From an uncultured Eubacteriales bacterium (GTDB lineage Bacteria > Bacillota > Clostridia > TANB77 > CAG-508), in the NCBI GenBank assembly GCA_948443845.1, contig CAOJUE010000010.1, positions 1 to 64,000 of the forward strand: DNA of 64,000 nt. Reading direction: 5' to 3'. The stretch's first letter is position 1; every line of letters starts with the position of its first letter. The notes beneath the pieces were generated by a model. That model did not search any database, was not told the DNA's origin, and saw only the letters and a list, made by a program, of their open reading frames with translations. Below are positions 8,913-17,137 of this stretch, piece after piece. Made by a program: the position numbers and the translations under genes.

Positions 8913-9497
8913 ATGCTGAAAAATATTATAGTTGATATTGGTGGCGTAATTTTAGATGATAGCAACGAGGTGCTTGAGAAGTTTTTGAACAAATCAAGGA
9001 ACGAAGTTAAAAATTTGAGCAAAATGGTGTATGGAAATCCAAACTGGAAAAAGTGCTTATTGGGAGAACTTAGTCAGGAGGAACATTTGCAAAAGTTGAT
9101 AGAACAATTTCCAGCATATCAGCAAGATTTTGAGAAAATGTTAATGCCAGAATACCAAGAATTTGTTTTGACAGTCATGAAGAAAAATTTGGAACTTTTG
9201 TATGAACTGAAAAGTAAGAAATATGCAATTTATTTTTTGTCCAATTTGACAGAAGCGACGTATCATTATATAAAACATACATTAGACGATTTTGATGGCG
9301 GAATTTATTCGTGGCAAGAGCATTTTGTAAAGCCACAGCAGGAAATTTATGAATTAATTCTTGGTAGATTTTATTTGAAAAAAGAAGAAAGCATATTTTT
9401 TGATGATAAATTAAAAAATGTGCAAATGGGAAATCAGTTGGGAATTAAGAGTGTGCAGTTTGGGGGAATAGAAGATGTTTTGAGAAATATAAATTGA
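8913..9497 (+). CDS. HAD-superfamily hydrolase (YihX-like)
   Basis: 194 residues. Motif I is VDIGGVILDD: the nucleophile Asp is present and the second acid position is Gly, as in the YihX group of HAD-IA phosphatases (DLG). FLSNLT is motif II and EESIFFDDKLKNVQMG carries the motif III/IV acids; LGIKSVQF closes the fold. The helical cap sits between about residues 20 and 85. The likely role is a small-molecule (sugar or nucleotide) phosphatase. It is preceded by AGGAGG and lies nine bases after the previous gene. Confidence 0.82.
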   Translation: MLKNIIVDIGGVILDDSNEVLEKFLNKSRNEVKNLSKMVYGNPNWKKCLLGELSQEEHLQKLIEQFPAYQQDFEKMLMPEYQEFVLTVMKKNLELLYELKSKKYAIYFLSNLTEATYHYIKHTLDDFDGGIYSWQEHFVKPQQEIYELILGRFYLKKEESIFFDDKLKNVQMGNQLGIKSVQFGGIEDVLRNIN

Positions 9498-9509
9498 GAG
9501 GAAAGAAAA

Positions 9510-9956
9510 ATGTTAAATGAAATTATAGAAAAGAATCAGAACAAAATAGAAAAGGACTTACAAGAAATAGAGGGCATACAAAGTATAGATTTTATCGATA
9601 TATTTCCAGAATCAGAAGAACATAGAAAGCAGTTAGATGACGAAGTCAGCAAGATTGGTAAATTAATTGATAGTACAGAAAAAGGAGATTTTTATTTGTT
9701 AAATATGCCAATTAAAACAAAGTGGGGCGATTTGCAATTCTTAAAAATAAGATTTTTTGATGAAAGTAGATTAAGTTATGAAGCAGCATCAGATTTTGCA
9801 GTGGAAAATTGGGAGAAATTAAAACAAAAAGTAGACAAAGATGAAAGATTTTCTTATGTGAAAAGACCAAAGTGGGAAGCAATTGAGTTTAAGACGAAGG
9901 ATAGTTTGGTATATTTTTTGAATCCGTTGGTTACGAGTGTTTATGGAATTAAATGA
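9510..9956 (+). CDS. Conserved hypothetical protein, unknown
   Basis: 148 residues, acidic N-terminal helix then a mixed alpha/beta region ending in SLVYFLNPLVTSVYGIK. No signal peptide, membrane helix or recognised catalytic motif. GAGAGGAAAG precedes the start. It lies 12 bases after the HAD gene, within the same run. Confidence 0.6.
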   Translation: MLNEIIEKNQNKIEKDLQEIEGIQSIDFIDIFPESEEHRKQLDDEVSKIGKLIDSTEKGDFYLLNMPIKTKWGDLQFLKIRFFDESRLSYEAASDFAVENWEKLKQKVDKDERFSYVKRPKWEAIEFKTKDSLVYFLNPLVTSVYGIK

Positions 9957-9969
9957 AAGGAGAAAAATA

Positions 9970-10659
9970 ATGAAAAAGATTATGATTGTAACAGGCGGAA
10001 CGAGTGGTTTAGGCTTGGAATTGGTAAAGCAAGGTTTGGATAAAGGAATGTTTGTATGCAATATTGGCAGAAATCGAGAAAAAATAGATGAGTTAAACAA
10101 AGTTTATACAGAAAATTATCAAGGTTTTTGTGGCGATGTTTCAGACGAAGATTTTATGATTTATACAATAGACGAAATCAAAAAATTAGGAAAAATTGAA
10201 ATTCTAATCAACAATGCTGAAAAGGGAATTTTTAAAATGCCAACGGAATATACAAAATCTGATATAGAAGAATCTTTCAAAGGCTTCCAAGGAATGATTG
10301 TTGCGTCTACGCAAGTGCTAAAGGCGACAGAAGAGAAAGATTTAAAAATCGTAAACATCATGTCATCTGCGGCTTTGCGTGGTAATAAACAAGAAAGTGT
10401 ATATTGTGCAACCAAGTGGGGGGAAAGAGGTTACACAGAAAGTCTGAAAGTTGCCTACAAAGGAACGAGTGTGAAGATAATCGGCGTATATCCGGGAGGA
10501 ATGAATACGGATTTTTATAAAAAAGCTCGAGATTATGTATCAGAAGAAAAACAAAATTCTTTTATGAATCCAGCTGATGTGGCGGACATTATTATGCAAA
10601 ATGTTTTCACGAAAAATAATTTGACAGTCGCGGATATTGTCATTGAGAGAAATAGCTAG
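9970..10659 (+). CDS. Short-chain dehydrogenase/reductase
   Basis: 229 residues from ATG 9970, behind AAAGGAGA (an in-frame start 33 bases earlier lacks a ribosome site). It shows the classical SDR set: cofactor loop TGGTSGLG (residues 8-15), NNA (81-83), catalytic Ser in MSSAA (132-133), and YCATK (Tyr145, Lys149), then PGG before the substrate loop. An Arg at NIGRN after beta-2 is the usual sign of NADPH preference. The substrate is not predictable. It is co-directional with the cupin and isomerase-like genes that follow. Confidence 0.88.
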   Translation: MKKIMIVTGGTSGLGLELVKQGLDKGMFVCNIGRNREKIDELNKVYTENYQGFCGDVSDEDFMIYTIDEIKKLGKIEILINNAEKGIFKMPTEYTKSDIEESFKGFQGMIVASTQVLKATEEKDLKIVNIMSSAALRGNKQESVYCATKWGERGYTESLKVAYKGTSVKIIGVYPGGMNTDFYKKARDYVSEEKQNSFMNPADVADIIMQNVFTKNNLTVADIVIERNS

Positions 10660-10672
10660 GAGGAAAAAGAAT

Positions 10673-11020
10673 ATGAAATTAGTAAAACAAAACCAAGCGC
10701 AAGAGTTTTCAAATAGTAACAAATGCAAAGGAATCGAGTATCCATTGGGAGATAAAGACATTAATTTTTCGATAGCAACAATTAATGGAAGATATCCAGA
10801 TACAGGCTACTATTGTGTCAATGAAAAGTGCAAAGAATTAATTTATGTGATGGATGGAAATGGAAGTTTGAATAAAAAGGACGAAACAATACAATTTGAG
10901 AAAGGTGATGTCATTTTAATCGACAAAGGCGAAATTTATTATTGGGACGCACATTGTACAATTTGCATGCCTTGCACGCCTGCGTGGTATCCAGAACAAC
11001 ACGAATTTGTAGAAGAATAA
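10673..11020 (+). CDS. Small cupin-domain protein
   Basis: 115 residues, start ATG 10673 behind TAGGAGGA. A single cupin beta-barrel: KELIYVMDGNGSL and FEKGDVILIDKGEIYYWDAH match the two conserved cupin motifs, but the classic His-His-Glu metal ligands are only partly present. The C-terminus has Cys pairs (CTICMPCTP). It could be a sugar-binding, isomerase or regulatory cupin. It lies 13 bases after the SDR gene. Confidence 0.75.
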   Translation: MKLVKQNQAQEFSNSNKCKGIEYPLGDKDINFSIATINGRYPDTGYYCVNEKCKELIYVMDGNGSLNKKDETIQFEKGDVILIDKGEIYYWDAHCTICMPCTPAWYPEQHEFVEE

Positions 11021-11030
11021 GGAGGTCATT

Positions 11031-11816
11031 ATGAGAGAACTTGCTGTAGCCATTCAAAATGAGAATAAAAATGTAAATGCAATTGAAACGATTCATTCGA
11101 TCAAAAAGGCAGGATTTAAAAATGTTTTTGTGCAATGGTATGATGAAAATTGGGAAATTCCTCAGCAAAAACAAGTGGATTTGTGCAAAGAATTGGGGCT
11201 CAATATTATATTTGCCCATTTGGGGTATCAAAATATTAATTCGATTTGGGAAGATGGAAAAGAAGGCGACGACTTGGTCGAAAGGTATAAAAAGAATATC
11301 AAAGATTGCAAAGAAAACGGAATTCCAATGGTTGTCATGCACCTAATAAGGCGTGCGGAAATGCCTATGTATAATGAGATTGGATTAAATCGAATTCGAA
11401 AAATTGTGGAATATGCCAAAACATTGAATGTTAAAGTTGCGTTTGAAAACACGAGATTAAAAGGGTATTTGGAATATGTCTTGCAAAATATTCAAGACGA
11501 AAACGTGGGAATTTGTTTTGATAGCGGGCATTTTCATGTTTTCTTTAATGACGAATTCGATTTTTCTTTTTTCAAAAACAGAATCTTTGCTGTGCATTTG
11601 CATGATAACGACAAAACAGACGATTTACATTTGTTGCCGTTTGATGGCACAATTGATTGGCAGTATGTTATGGCAAAACTAAAGGAAGCTGCTTATGATG
11701 GACCAATTACGCTGGAATTGTGTTATCGATATGATTATTTGAAAATGAGTTTGGATGATTTTTATAAAATGGGTTATGAGAAAGGTTTGCAGTTGGCGGA
11801 GATTTGCGAAAAATAA
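11031..11816 (+). CDS. Sugar phosphate isomerase/epimerase-like TIM barrel
   Basis: 261 residues of the xylose-isomerase-like / AP endonuclease 2 barrel superfamily. Likely metal ligands are Glu in VAFENTR, Asp and His in CFDSGHFHV, His in VHLHDND and Glu in ITLELCYR, all at the expected barrel strand ends. ATG 11031 follows AAGGAGG, ten bases after the cupin stop. With the SDR and cupin upstream it could form a small inositol or sugar modification path, which is inference only. It is followed by the hairpin at 11842, weak on this strand. Confidence 0.82.
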   Translation: MRELAVAIQNENKNVNAIETIHSIKKAGFKNVFVQWYDENWEIPQQKQVDLCKELGLNIIFAHLGYQNINSIWEDGKEGDDLVERYKKNIKDCKENGIPMVVMHLIRRAEMPMYNEIGLNRIRKIVEYAKTLNVKVAFENTRLKGYLEYVLQNIQDENVGICFDSGHFHVFFNDEFDFSFFKNRIFAVHLHDNDKTDDLHLLPFDGTIDWQYVMAKLKEAAYDGPITLELCYRYDYLKMSLDDFYKMGYEKGLQLAEICEK

Positions 11817-11841
11817 ATTGTGAAAACATTACAATGTTAAA

Positions 11842-11863
11842 AAACCTAGCATTTGCTAGGTTT
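11842..11863 (-). terminator. Terminator of the M14 peptidase gene
   Basis: AAACCTAGC / GCTAGGTTT with a 4-base loop. On the minus strand it is followed by T6, just downstream of the peptidase stop at 11868; on the plus strand the T-run is interrupted. Confidence 0.75.
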
Positions 11864-11867
11864 AAAT

Positions 11868-12319
11868 TTATTGCACCATTCCCAAAACCAGAATTCCCAA
11901 ATTTTCACGATAAATTCCATCAAACTGCGAAATCGGAATTGGATTAGTTCCAAGCCCAACCTCAATGGTAAATCCGGGACGATTATAATAATACACAAAC
12001 CAATCTTTGTATCCTGCAAAACTAGAATTTGTAGGAACTTCTTCCACAGAATATCCAGAAACCTGTGCAAAAAGGTTGGCAATTTGAGTAGAATTTGGTG
12101 GCGTGATGTCTTGATATTTATAGTAAATGACACGTCCTTGTGTGTGATAAGTAATCATTAATTGGAAATTGTGTCGTAGGGTAAAGTTGTATAACGCAAC
12201 TGATTCTGGAGCGGTAAGCGGACCGTAGCCGACAAAATCACGAGGAGCAGGTTTGTCAAAGCCTTGCGCATATTTGATTTCTTTGGCTTGCTCCCAACCG
12301 GCTGGGAATTGGAGATTTA
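11868..12319 (-). pseudogene. C-terminal half of a split M14 zinc carboxypeptidase
   Basis: The minus strand reads GIDLNLQFPAGWEQAKE, continues through VGYGPLTAPES and MITYHTQGRVIYY (third zinc ligand His) to FTIEVGLG (catalytic Glu), and stops at 11868. This is the back half of a peptidoglycan-degrading M14 peptidase whose front half (peptidoglycan-binding, LysM, and the HxxE zinc motif) is at 34048-34874. The two join in the family motif GVDLN, and joining at the shared TAAA gives 425 codons in frame. The fragment has no start or ribosome site of its own at the junction, so while the element is present this half is silent. An internal ATG (12158) exists but has no ribosome site. Confidence 0.9.
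12316..12319. other. attL core
   Basis: TTTA (TAAA on the minus strand) is shared with attR at 34048-34051. The reconstructed empty site reads GGATTTAAATCTCC on the minus strand, an imperfect dyad centred on TA, as expected for a serine-recombinase attB with a 2-base crossover. The exact crossover could shift by a few bases. Confidence 0.65.
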
Positions 12320-12485
12320 GGTCGATACCTGTGGATTTAAAAAACTTCCAACTAGTAAATGAAGTCTTTAAAAGAGAGATTTAAAGTGTATTTGAGAGCT
12401 TTTTTATCTTGTAAAAAATGTATCATAAAAACTAATAACTTTCAAGTATAAATTTTAAGTTTAAGTATACAATTAAAATTTCTTA

Positions 12486-12514
12486 TGTACTTTTCCAAAA
12501 AATCAGTATATGAT
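12486..12514 (+). promoter_or_regulatory. Element promoter, TGTACT-N17-TATGAT
   Basis: TATGTACT, a 17-base spacer rich in A, and TATGAT, upstream of the HTH gene at 12541. It resembles the promoters at 14248, 24726 and 31919, which all have TGTACA in place of TTGACA. Confidence 0.55.
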
Positions 12515-12540
12515 AAACAAAAAATACAGGGTGCAAAAGA

Positions 12541-12993
12541 ATGAAAGAGTCAAATTTTAAAGGAATATGGATTCCAAAGGAAATATTATTAAATAATGAT
12601 TTAACGGATAAAGAAAAGATAGTATTATCATTAGCATTATGTTTTAGTGAAGATGATAAGACTTGTTATGTTGGGAATAGGTATTTAGCGAGAATGTTGA
12701 ATGTAACACAAAATAGGGCTTCTAAAATTGTGTCGAGTTTGCAAGATAAAGGTTATGTTGAAGTGAAAATGAATTATTATGAAGATAAAAATAGTATAAA
12801 GAATCGAGAAATTATTTTAACAGATAAAGCATTGAAAGGTATTGTTAAAAAAGACAATAGGTATTGTTATTTGGGACAAGAGGGTATTGTTCCAAAAGGC
12901 AAATATATAAAATATAATAATAAAATAATTAATAAGAGGTATAGTTTTCAGAATGCAGTTTTCGAAGAATGGGACAAATTGTATGATAACTGA
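12541..12993 (+). CDS. Winged-helix DNA-binding protein (replication/regulatory)
   Basis: 150 residues. The first 90 form a winged helix: GIWIPKEILL, LTDKEKIVLSLALCF, then CYVGNRYLARMLNVTQNRASKIVSSLQDKGYVEV, typical of the helix-turn-helix found in phage and plasmid replication-organiser proteins (replication protein O/RepA N-terminal type). The basic tail has no known domain. It is the first gene inside the left end of the element. It may bind an element origin or regulate it; its promoter belongs to the TGTACA family. The exact role is inference. Confidence 0.7.
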   Translation: MKESNFKGIWIPKEILLNNDLTDKEKIVLSLALCFSEDDKTCYVGNRYLARMLNVTQNRASKIVSSLQDKGYVEVKMNYYEDKNSIKNREIILTDKALKGIVKKDNRYCYLGQEGIVPKGKYIKYNNKIINKRYSFQNAVFEEWDKLYDN

Positions 12994-13118
12994 TAATAGA
13001 ACATTGCCCACATTCACCAGAATACACGATGTTTGATTTAATTGTGAAAGTAATAAAATTAATCATCTGAAAATAAAAAGTGCCTTAAAACAGGTTTTCG
13101 AAAAACTAACTGCAATAT

Positions 13119-13169
13119 GTGACCAACGGAAAAATATTAGTTGAAGTATGCAAATTTTTTTGATAAAAT
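13119..13169 (+). promoter_or_regulatory. GTGACC box plus promoter for the gene at 13204
   Basis: TGTGACCAA (GTGACC 13119-13124) lies upstream of TTGAAG (13141-13146), 17 bases and TAAAAT (13164-13169). The same box precedes the promoters at 15285, about 15828 and 19776, there 6-7 bases from the -35 and here 16, about one helical turn more. Confidence 0.6.
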
Positions 13170-13203
13170 GTATTAAATTCAAAAAATAAAGGAGGATTAA
13201 TTT

Positions 13204-14199
13204 ATGAATATACATTATTTTCAAAGATTTGCACAAAGAGAAAATGTGGCAACGAATAATACAATGTTACTTTTGCAAAGGTTGTATTATTATTCACCAA
13301 ATAAGTTTGAGAAGTTACTTAGAAAATTGTTAGGAGATGAATGCGAAGAATTTGACATTGGGATAAAATGGCAAACTCAATTAAAGTGTGAGAACTCAGT
13401 TCCAGATGCTCAAATTAGACAAAATAGTTTTAATATTTTAGTGGAGACGAAATTAGAAAGATTTTTTGATATGAATCAAATGGAAAGACATATTGGTAGT
13501 TTTGACGGAAAGGATAACTATCAAATTATGCTTACATTATCTCCATTTGATATGGAAGCAGAACAAAAAACGAAGATTGATGAAATAATCAAATTAAAAC
13601 AAGTGACTGTTATCCATAAACATATTACGTTTGATGAGTTAATTCAATTGATAGATAATGAATTAGATGATAACAGAGATAGCGAATTTTATGAAATTTT
13701 AAATGATTTTGAACAATATTGCAGTGAGTGTTATTTATTAAATAATGCGGATAATGTGCTTAGAGTTGTACCGGCTGGGGTAAGTTATGAAGATAATATA
13801 AAATATAATTTGTATTACGATAAAAAAGAAAATGGTTATGTGCCACATTCCTTTATCGGTTTATATAAAGATAAAGCGGTTAGGCAAGTTGGAAAGATAA
13901 AATATGTGATTGATGTTGAAATTGAAAACGATGAAGTTGTAAAAAGTTCTCAAGAAATGCCTGATGAAGTAAAAAATAATATTTTAGAGGCAGTAAAAAA
14001 AGCAAAGGAGTACGGTTATAATATAGAAAGTGGTCATAGATTTTTTATTGTAGATAAATTTTATGAAACCAATTTTGAAAAGGTTTCGAAATTTGGAATA
14101 ATGGGAAAAAGAAAGTTTTTTATTGATTCAATAATTGGTAGAAAAGCAAAAAATGCAGAAGAATTGGCAGAACTTTTAAAGGATAAACATTGGAACTAG
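13204..14199 (+). CDS. PD-(D/E)XK nuclease-like protein
   Basis: 331 residues, behind AAAGGAGG. Near residue 72 is VPDAQIRQNSFNILVETKLE, with the spaced Asp, then Glu-Thr-Lys on the next strand, matching the PD-(D/E)XK catalytic core; the upstream helix (LLRKLLGDECEEF) fits. After about residue 170 there is a second, beta-rich region (GYVPHSFIGLYKDKAVRQVGKI) that may bind nucleotide or another ligand. Such proteins occur on mobile elements as anti-phage or housekeeping nucleases. No methylase partner is nearby. It has a GTGACC-type promoter of its own. Confidence 0.65.
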   Translation: MNIHYFQRFAQRENVATNNTMLLLQRLYYYSPNKFEKLLRKLLGDECEEFDIGIKWQTQLKCENSVPDAQIRQNSFNILVETKLERFFDMNQMERHIGSFDGKDNYQIMLTLSPFDMEAEQKTKIDEIIKLKQVTVIHKHITFDELIQLIDNELDDNRDSEFYEILNDFEQYCSECYLLNNADNVLRVVPAGVSYEDNIKYNLYYDKKENGYVPHSFIGLYKDKAVRQVGKIKYVIDVEIENDEVVKSSQEMPDEVKNNILEAVKKAKEYGYNIESGHRFFIVDKFYETNFEKVSKFGIMGKRKFFIDSIIGRKAKNAEELAELLKDKHWN

Positions 14200-14247
14200 T
14201 AAAAAAATGTCCGAAAATAAGTTTTTGTGAAAATTTTAGAAAAACTA

Positions 14248-14276
14248 TGTACATTCTCAAAAAAACAGTATATTAT
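14248..14276 (+). promoter_or_regulatory. Element promoter, TGTACA-N17-TATTAT
   Basis: TATGTACA (TGTACA 14248-14253), 17 bases, TATTAT (14271-14276). Both hexamers and much of the A-rich spacer resemble the promoter at 12486. It drives the structured leader and the S6-like gene. Confidence 0.55.
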
Positions 14277-14307
14277 TCTTAAAAATATCAGTATTGCTGG
14301 TGTTTTA

Positions 14308-14474
14308 AAGGATTTATTGTTAGAACCTCCAATCAAAATAAAATTCAATTCTGATAGTAAATCCTTGAAAATTTTATTTTGAGAGGTGTAACGATGATTA
14401 AGAAGAAAAAGACGATTAAGAAAATTGAATATGGATAGATGAACCCTTGTTGTATGAGATGTACAGCAAGGGTT
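14308..14474 (+). promoter_or_regulatory. Structured leader with a Lys-rich leader peptide and terminal hairpin
   Basis: AAGGATTTA (14308-14316) pairs with TAAATCCTT (14358-14366). A GAGAGGTG ribosome site then serves a 14-residue frame, and 3 bases after its stop a 12 bp hairpin (AACCCTTGTTGT / ACAGCAAGGGTT, 14442-14474) runs into TTTTGCTTT. The order (leader peptide, hairpin, gene) resembles transcription attenuation. Confidence 0.5.
14394..14438 (+). CDS. Putative 14-residue leader peptide MIKKKKTIKKIEYG
   Basis: ATG at 14394 lies behind GAGAGGTG. Seven of 14 residues are lysine. It ends 3 bases before the 14442 hairpin. A role in attenuation is inferred from position; it might otherwise be a minor small protein. 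Confidence 0.4.
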   Translation: MIKKKKTIKKIEYG

Positions 14475-14499
14475 TTGCTTTGGAGAAGGAGAAAAGATA

Positions 14500-14784
14500 A
14501 TGAACAAATACGAGAGTTTAATTGTGATTGACCAAAATGTAAGTAAAAAAGAGATTGGTAATATTATTGAAAATATAACGAATTTAATTAACCGAAATGG
14601 AAAATTACTGTCTGTACAAAGTTTGGGTGTTTTGATGCCTAAGGATAATGTAAAAGGGAATTGCTTTGTATTTAAATTTGAAGCAAATTTAGAAATTGTT
14701 GAAGAATTAGAAAAATATTATGGGAAGAATGGAAAGATTGTATATGACTTAACAATAAGCCAAAAGAAAGGAAAGGAACAATAA
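14500..14784 (+). CDS. Ribosomal protein bS6-like protein
   Basis: 94 residues, start behind AGAAGGAG. The sequence begins NKYESLIVIDQNVSKKEIGNII, the beta1-alpha1 signature of bS6, then LINRNGKLLSVQSLGV (beta2), NCFVFKFEAN (beta3), EELEKYYGKNGKIVYDLTI (alpha2-beta4). It fits the bS6 ferredoxin-like fold over its whole length, although it lacks some of bS6's charged surface. A bS6 paralogue in a mobile element is unusual. It could modify the ribosome (bS6 binds bS18 and 16S rRNA), act as an RNA-binding regulator, or be a fold-level look-alike. It is followed one base later by the gene at 14786. Confidence 0.7.
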   Translation: MNKYESLIVIDQNVSKKEIGNIIENITNLINRNGKLLSVQSLGVLMPKDNVKGNCFVFKFEANLEIVEELEKYYGKNGKIVYDLTISQKKGKEQ

Positions 14785-14785
14785 A

Positions 14786-15229
14786 ATGGATAATGATTTA
14801 AGAAAATTACAAAAGCAAGAAGCGATAAAGAGATTAAAGATATTAGAAGAACACTATTTATTACATAAAAATGTATTGAAAGAATTTGAAGAAGATGAAA
14901 CGATTTATTATAGCGAAAATTTAGGTGGAGCATTTGCAGGTACGTTATATTGGTTAAGGAATCAAGAAAGATATGTTAAGGCTGTTAAAGAAATTGTGAG
15001 TAAAACGCAAATAGATGTGTATTATTGTATTTTAAATCATACTGAATTAGGAGATATGCTCACTATGTTATATATTTCGCCATATAAAGAAGAATGGAAA
15101 TTGGAACAAGAAGAATTGAAAAGTGGTTTTGTTATGGCTTATATAAAAAATTTAGAAGATGATTCCTGTTCAGAATTTGGCGGAATAGAAATAAGAGGTG
15201 TAAATGGTGGATTGGAGAGAATTGCTTGA
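14786..15229 (+). CDS. Conserved hypothetical protein of mobile elements
   Basis: 147 residues. A coiled N-terminus (LRKLQKQEAIKRLKILEEHYLLHKNV) leads into a compact alpha/beta domain with TLYWLRNQERYVKAV, VYYCILNHTELGDMLTMLYIS and a C-terminal EIRGVNGGLERI. Similar proteins are, as far as I recall, common on Clostridia mobile elements and usually listed as uncharacterised. No catalytic motif is evident. It begins one base after the S6-like gene, so the two are probably translationally linked. Confidence 0.6.
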   Translation: MDNDLRKLQKQEAIKRLKILEEHYLLHKNVLKEFEEDETIYYSENLGGAFAGTLYWLRNQERYVKAVKEIVSKTQIDVYYCILNHTELGDMLTMLYISPYKEEWKLEQEELKSGFVMAYIKNLEDDSCSEFGGIEIRGVNGGLERIA

Positions 15230-15271
15230 AAATTTTTATTAAAATAGAAAAAATAATTCGAGTAGCGTTAC

Positions 15272-15313
15272 GTGACCGATGATATTGAATTCATTAAATC
15301 TATTAGTTATGCT
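15272..15313 (+). promoter_or_regulatory. GTGACC box plus promoter for the gene at 15344
   Basis: CGTGACCGA (GTGACC 15272-15277), 7 bases, TTGAAT (15285-15290), 17 bases, TATGCT (15308-15313). Confidence 0.6.
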
Positions 15314-15343
15314 TCCTGTAAATAAATTGGTAGGAGGTATAGT

Positions 15344-15763
15344 ATGGAAAGAAACAAAAGACAAAAAATGATAAGATTGAAAATACGAAAAGAGATGAAA
15401 GAACATTTTGCAGATGAAGAGTACATATTAACTAGGATTTGGAATGATTTTGAGATTGTAGAATTAATTAGTCCAGAATTATTAAAAAATAAGGAATTTA
15501 TGACAAAAGTAGTACGAATCAATGGAATGGCTTTGCAGTATGCTTCGAAGGAATTAAGAGACAATAGGCAATTTGTAATGACAGCAGTTCAAAATAGTAG
15601 CGGATTTGCTTTAAAATACGCAAGTAAAAGATTAAGAGCAGATAGAGAGATTGTATATGAGGCAGAAAAAAGATGGAAAAGTCCGTTAAAATATGCAAGT
15701 CAAGAATTACAAGACGAAATTAACAAAATAATTGATGATTATTATAGTAAACATGATATTTAG
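15344..15763 (+). CDS. DUF4116 repeat protein
   Basis: 139 residues, behind GTAGGAGG. After a basic N-terminus it carries repeats of the DUF4116 pattern: MALQYASKELRDNRQFVMTAV, then FALKYASKRLRADREIVYEA, then PLKYASQELQDEINKII, about 30 residues apart. The family is an alpha-helical repeat of unknown function, probably a protein-interaction solenoid. It has a GTGACC-type promoter. Confidence 0.8.
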   Translation: MERNKRQKMIRLKIRKEMKEHFADEEYILTRIWNDFEIVELISPELLKNKEFMTKVVRINGMALQYASKELRDNRQFVMTAVQNSSGFALKYASKRLRADREIVYEAEKRWKSPLKYASQELQDEINKIIDDYYSKHDI

Positions 15764-15815
15764 TAAGACAGGAAGTAAAATGTCAATAGAAAAATAAAAA
15801 ATATAGAAACATTGC

Positions 15816-15856
15816 GTGACCGAATAAATTAGAAATATTTATAAGTATGATATACT
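15816..15856 (+). promoter_or_regulatory. GTGACC box plus extended -10 promoter for the gene at 15887
   Basis: CGTGACCGA (GTGACC 15816-15821), a poor -35 near 15828 and a strong extended -10, TGATATACT (TATACT 15851-15856). The GTGACC box lies where it precedes the -35 in its sister promoters. Confidence 0.55.
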
Positions 15857-15886
15857 TTCTACAAATAGATTTGTAGGAGGTATTGT

Positions 15887-17011
15887 ATGGAAAGAGAGAA
15901 AAATAATATGTTTAAGTATGCAACAAAGGAGTTAAGCCAAGATGCTTTTATTTGTTGGTGTGTTAATTGGATTAATTATCCCAACAATGAAATGTATCAT
16001 TTAGGAAAAGATTTTTTAGAAATGATGTTGACAGATGAAAAAGGAAATAAAAAGATAGAGATAACCAAAAAGACAAGCGTAAAAATATTAAGACAATATG
16101 AAAAAATAGATATTTTACTTGTTATAGATAACAAATATTTAGTCATAATAGAAGATAAAGTAAATTCATTTAATCATGGACAAATTAGTTCAAATATTGG
16201 AGAAAAAGATAAGGTTTATAAATATAAATTGATAAATTTATTAGATGAAGTTGTAAAAGTAGATAAAAATGGTGAATTCCATAATGATGGAAAAAAAGAT
16301 ATCGATAAAGTACATAAAAAATGGGAAGAAATTGGATTAGAAAGTTTTATTGCCAATAATATAGTAGAAGTTTATGTAAAAAGTGGAATATTAACAAGAT
16401 TAGATGAAGCAGTTCATGCAATAAAGATAGATACGAATAAAATCTTAAATGTGCTTAGTTCATATACAGAAAAAAGTGAAATTGTAAGAGATTTCTATGA
16501 ATGTTTAAAATTTAAAGTGGATTTAATTGATGATAATAAAGTAGAAAAAATAATTGAAAATGGTGAATTGGAAATTGGAACAAAATTTAGATATAGGTCA
16601 ATGTGTTATAATTGTTTTTTTAAAACAACTCAAGAATATTTTACAAGTGATTTTGATGGAAATATGAATTTAAGATTAAAGTCAGGTGGAATGGATTTAA
16701 CAGAAAATATTGCTATTTGGATTCCAAAATTATTTAAACAGAAAAAATGGATAAATACATTAGATGAAGAAAATGGCTTAATTATTGAAGAAAATACGGT
16801 AGAAGATATAAAAGAAAAGTGTACGCCAAAATATAAATATGTATTTGTTAGAAAAATTGATGAGTTTGCAGATGAATATTTTGAGTTTGTTGGAGTTTTT
16901 ACTTTATATAAAGTTGAAAATGAACGAAAGAGAATTTGGAAAAAATTAGATTTGGGTAAATTTGTAACTTTAAATATAAATGAGATAGAACATACAATAC
17001 ATGACCAATAG
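15887..17011 (+). CDS. PD-(D/E)XK nuclease superfamily protein
   Basis: 374 residues, behind GTAGGAGG. It opens FKYATKELSQDAFICWCVNW, typical of the PDDEXK family of accessory regions, and has the core KIDILLVIDNKYLVIIEDKVNS (Asp, then Glu-Asp-Lys on the next strand) near residue 85. The C-terminal half is beta-rich (MNLRLKSGGMDLTENIAIWIPKLF) and may bind DNA or a partner. Related proteins are abundant on gut Firmicutes mobile elements with presumed but unproven defence roles. It does not lie next to a methyltransferase, so it is not a standard restriction pair. Confidence 0.75.
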   Translation: MEREKNNMFKYATKELSQDAFICWCVNWINYPNNEMYHLGKDFLEMMLTDEKGNKKIEITKKTSVKILRQYEKIDILLVIDNKYLVIIEDKVNSFNHGQISSNIGEKDKVYKYKLINLLDEVVKVDKNGEFHNDGKKDIDKVHKKWEEIGLESFIANNIVEVYVKSGILTRLDEAVHAIKIDTNKILNVLSSYTEKSEIVRDFYECLKFKVDLIDDNKVEKIIENGELEIGTKFRYRSMCYNCFFKTTQEYFTSDFDGNMNLRLKSGGMDLTENIAIWIPKLFKQKKWINTLDEENGLIIEENTVEDIKEKCTPKYKYVFVRKIDEFADEYFEFVGVFTLYKVENERKRIWKKLDLGKFVTLNINEIEHTIHDQ

Positions 17012-17137
17012 TATAATATGAAAACAAGTGATGAATATAAAAGGATTTGGAGAAGATATAATTTAGAAAGCAAAATGGTTAATTTAGGGGCTGAAAAAAT
17101 GGAAACAGAATTAGAAAAAAAGCAGTAAAATGAATTA

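Noticed and set aside
17018..17128. Short frame of 36 codons after the PDDEXK gene
   Set aside because: No clear ribosome site and no resemblance to a known peptide; the nearby ATGACC is in the end of the preceding gene.
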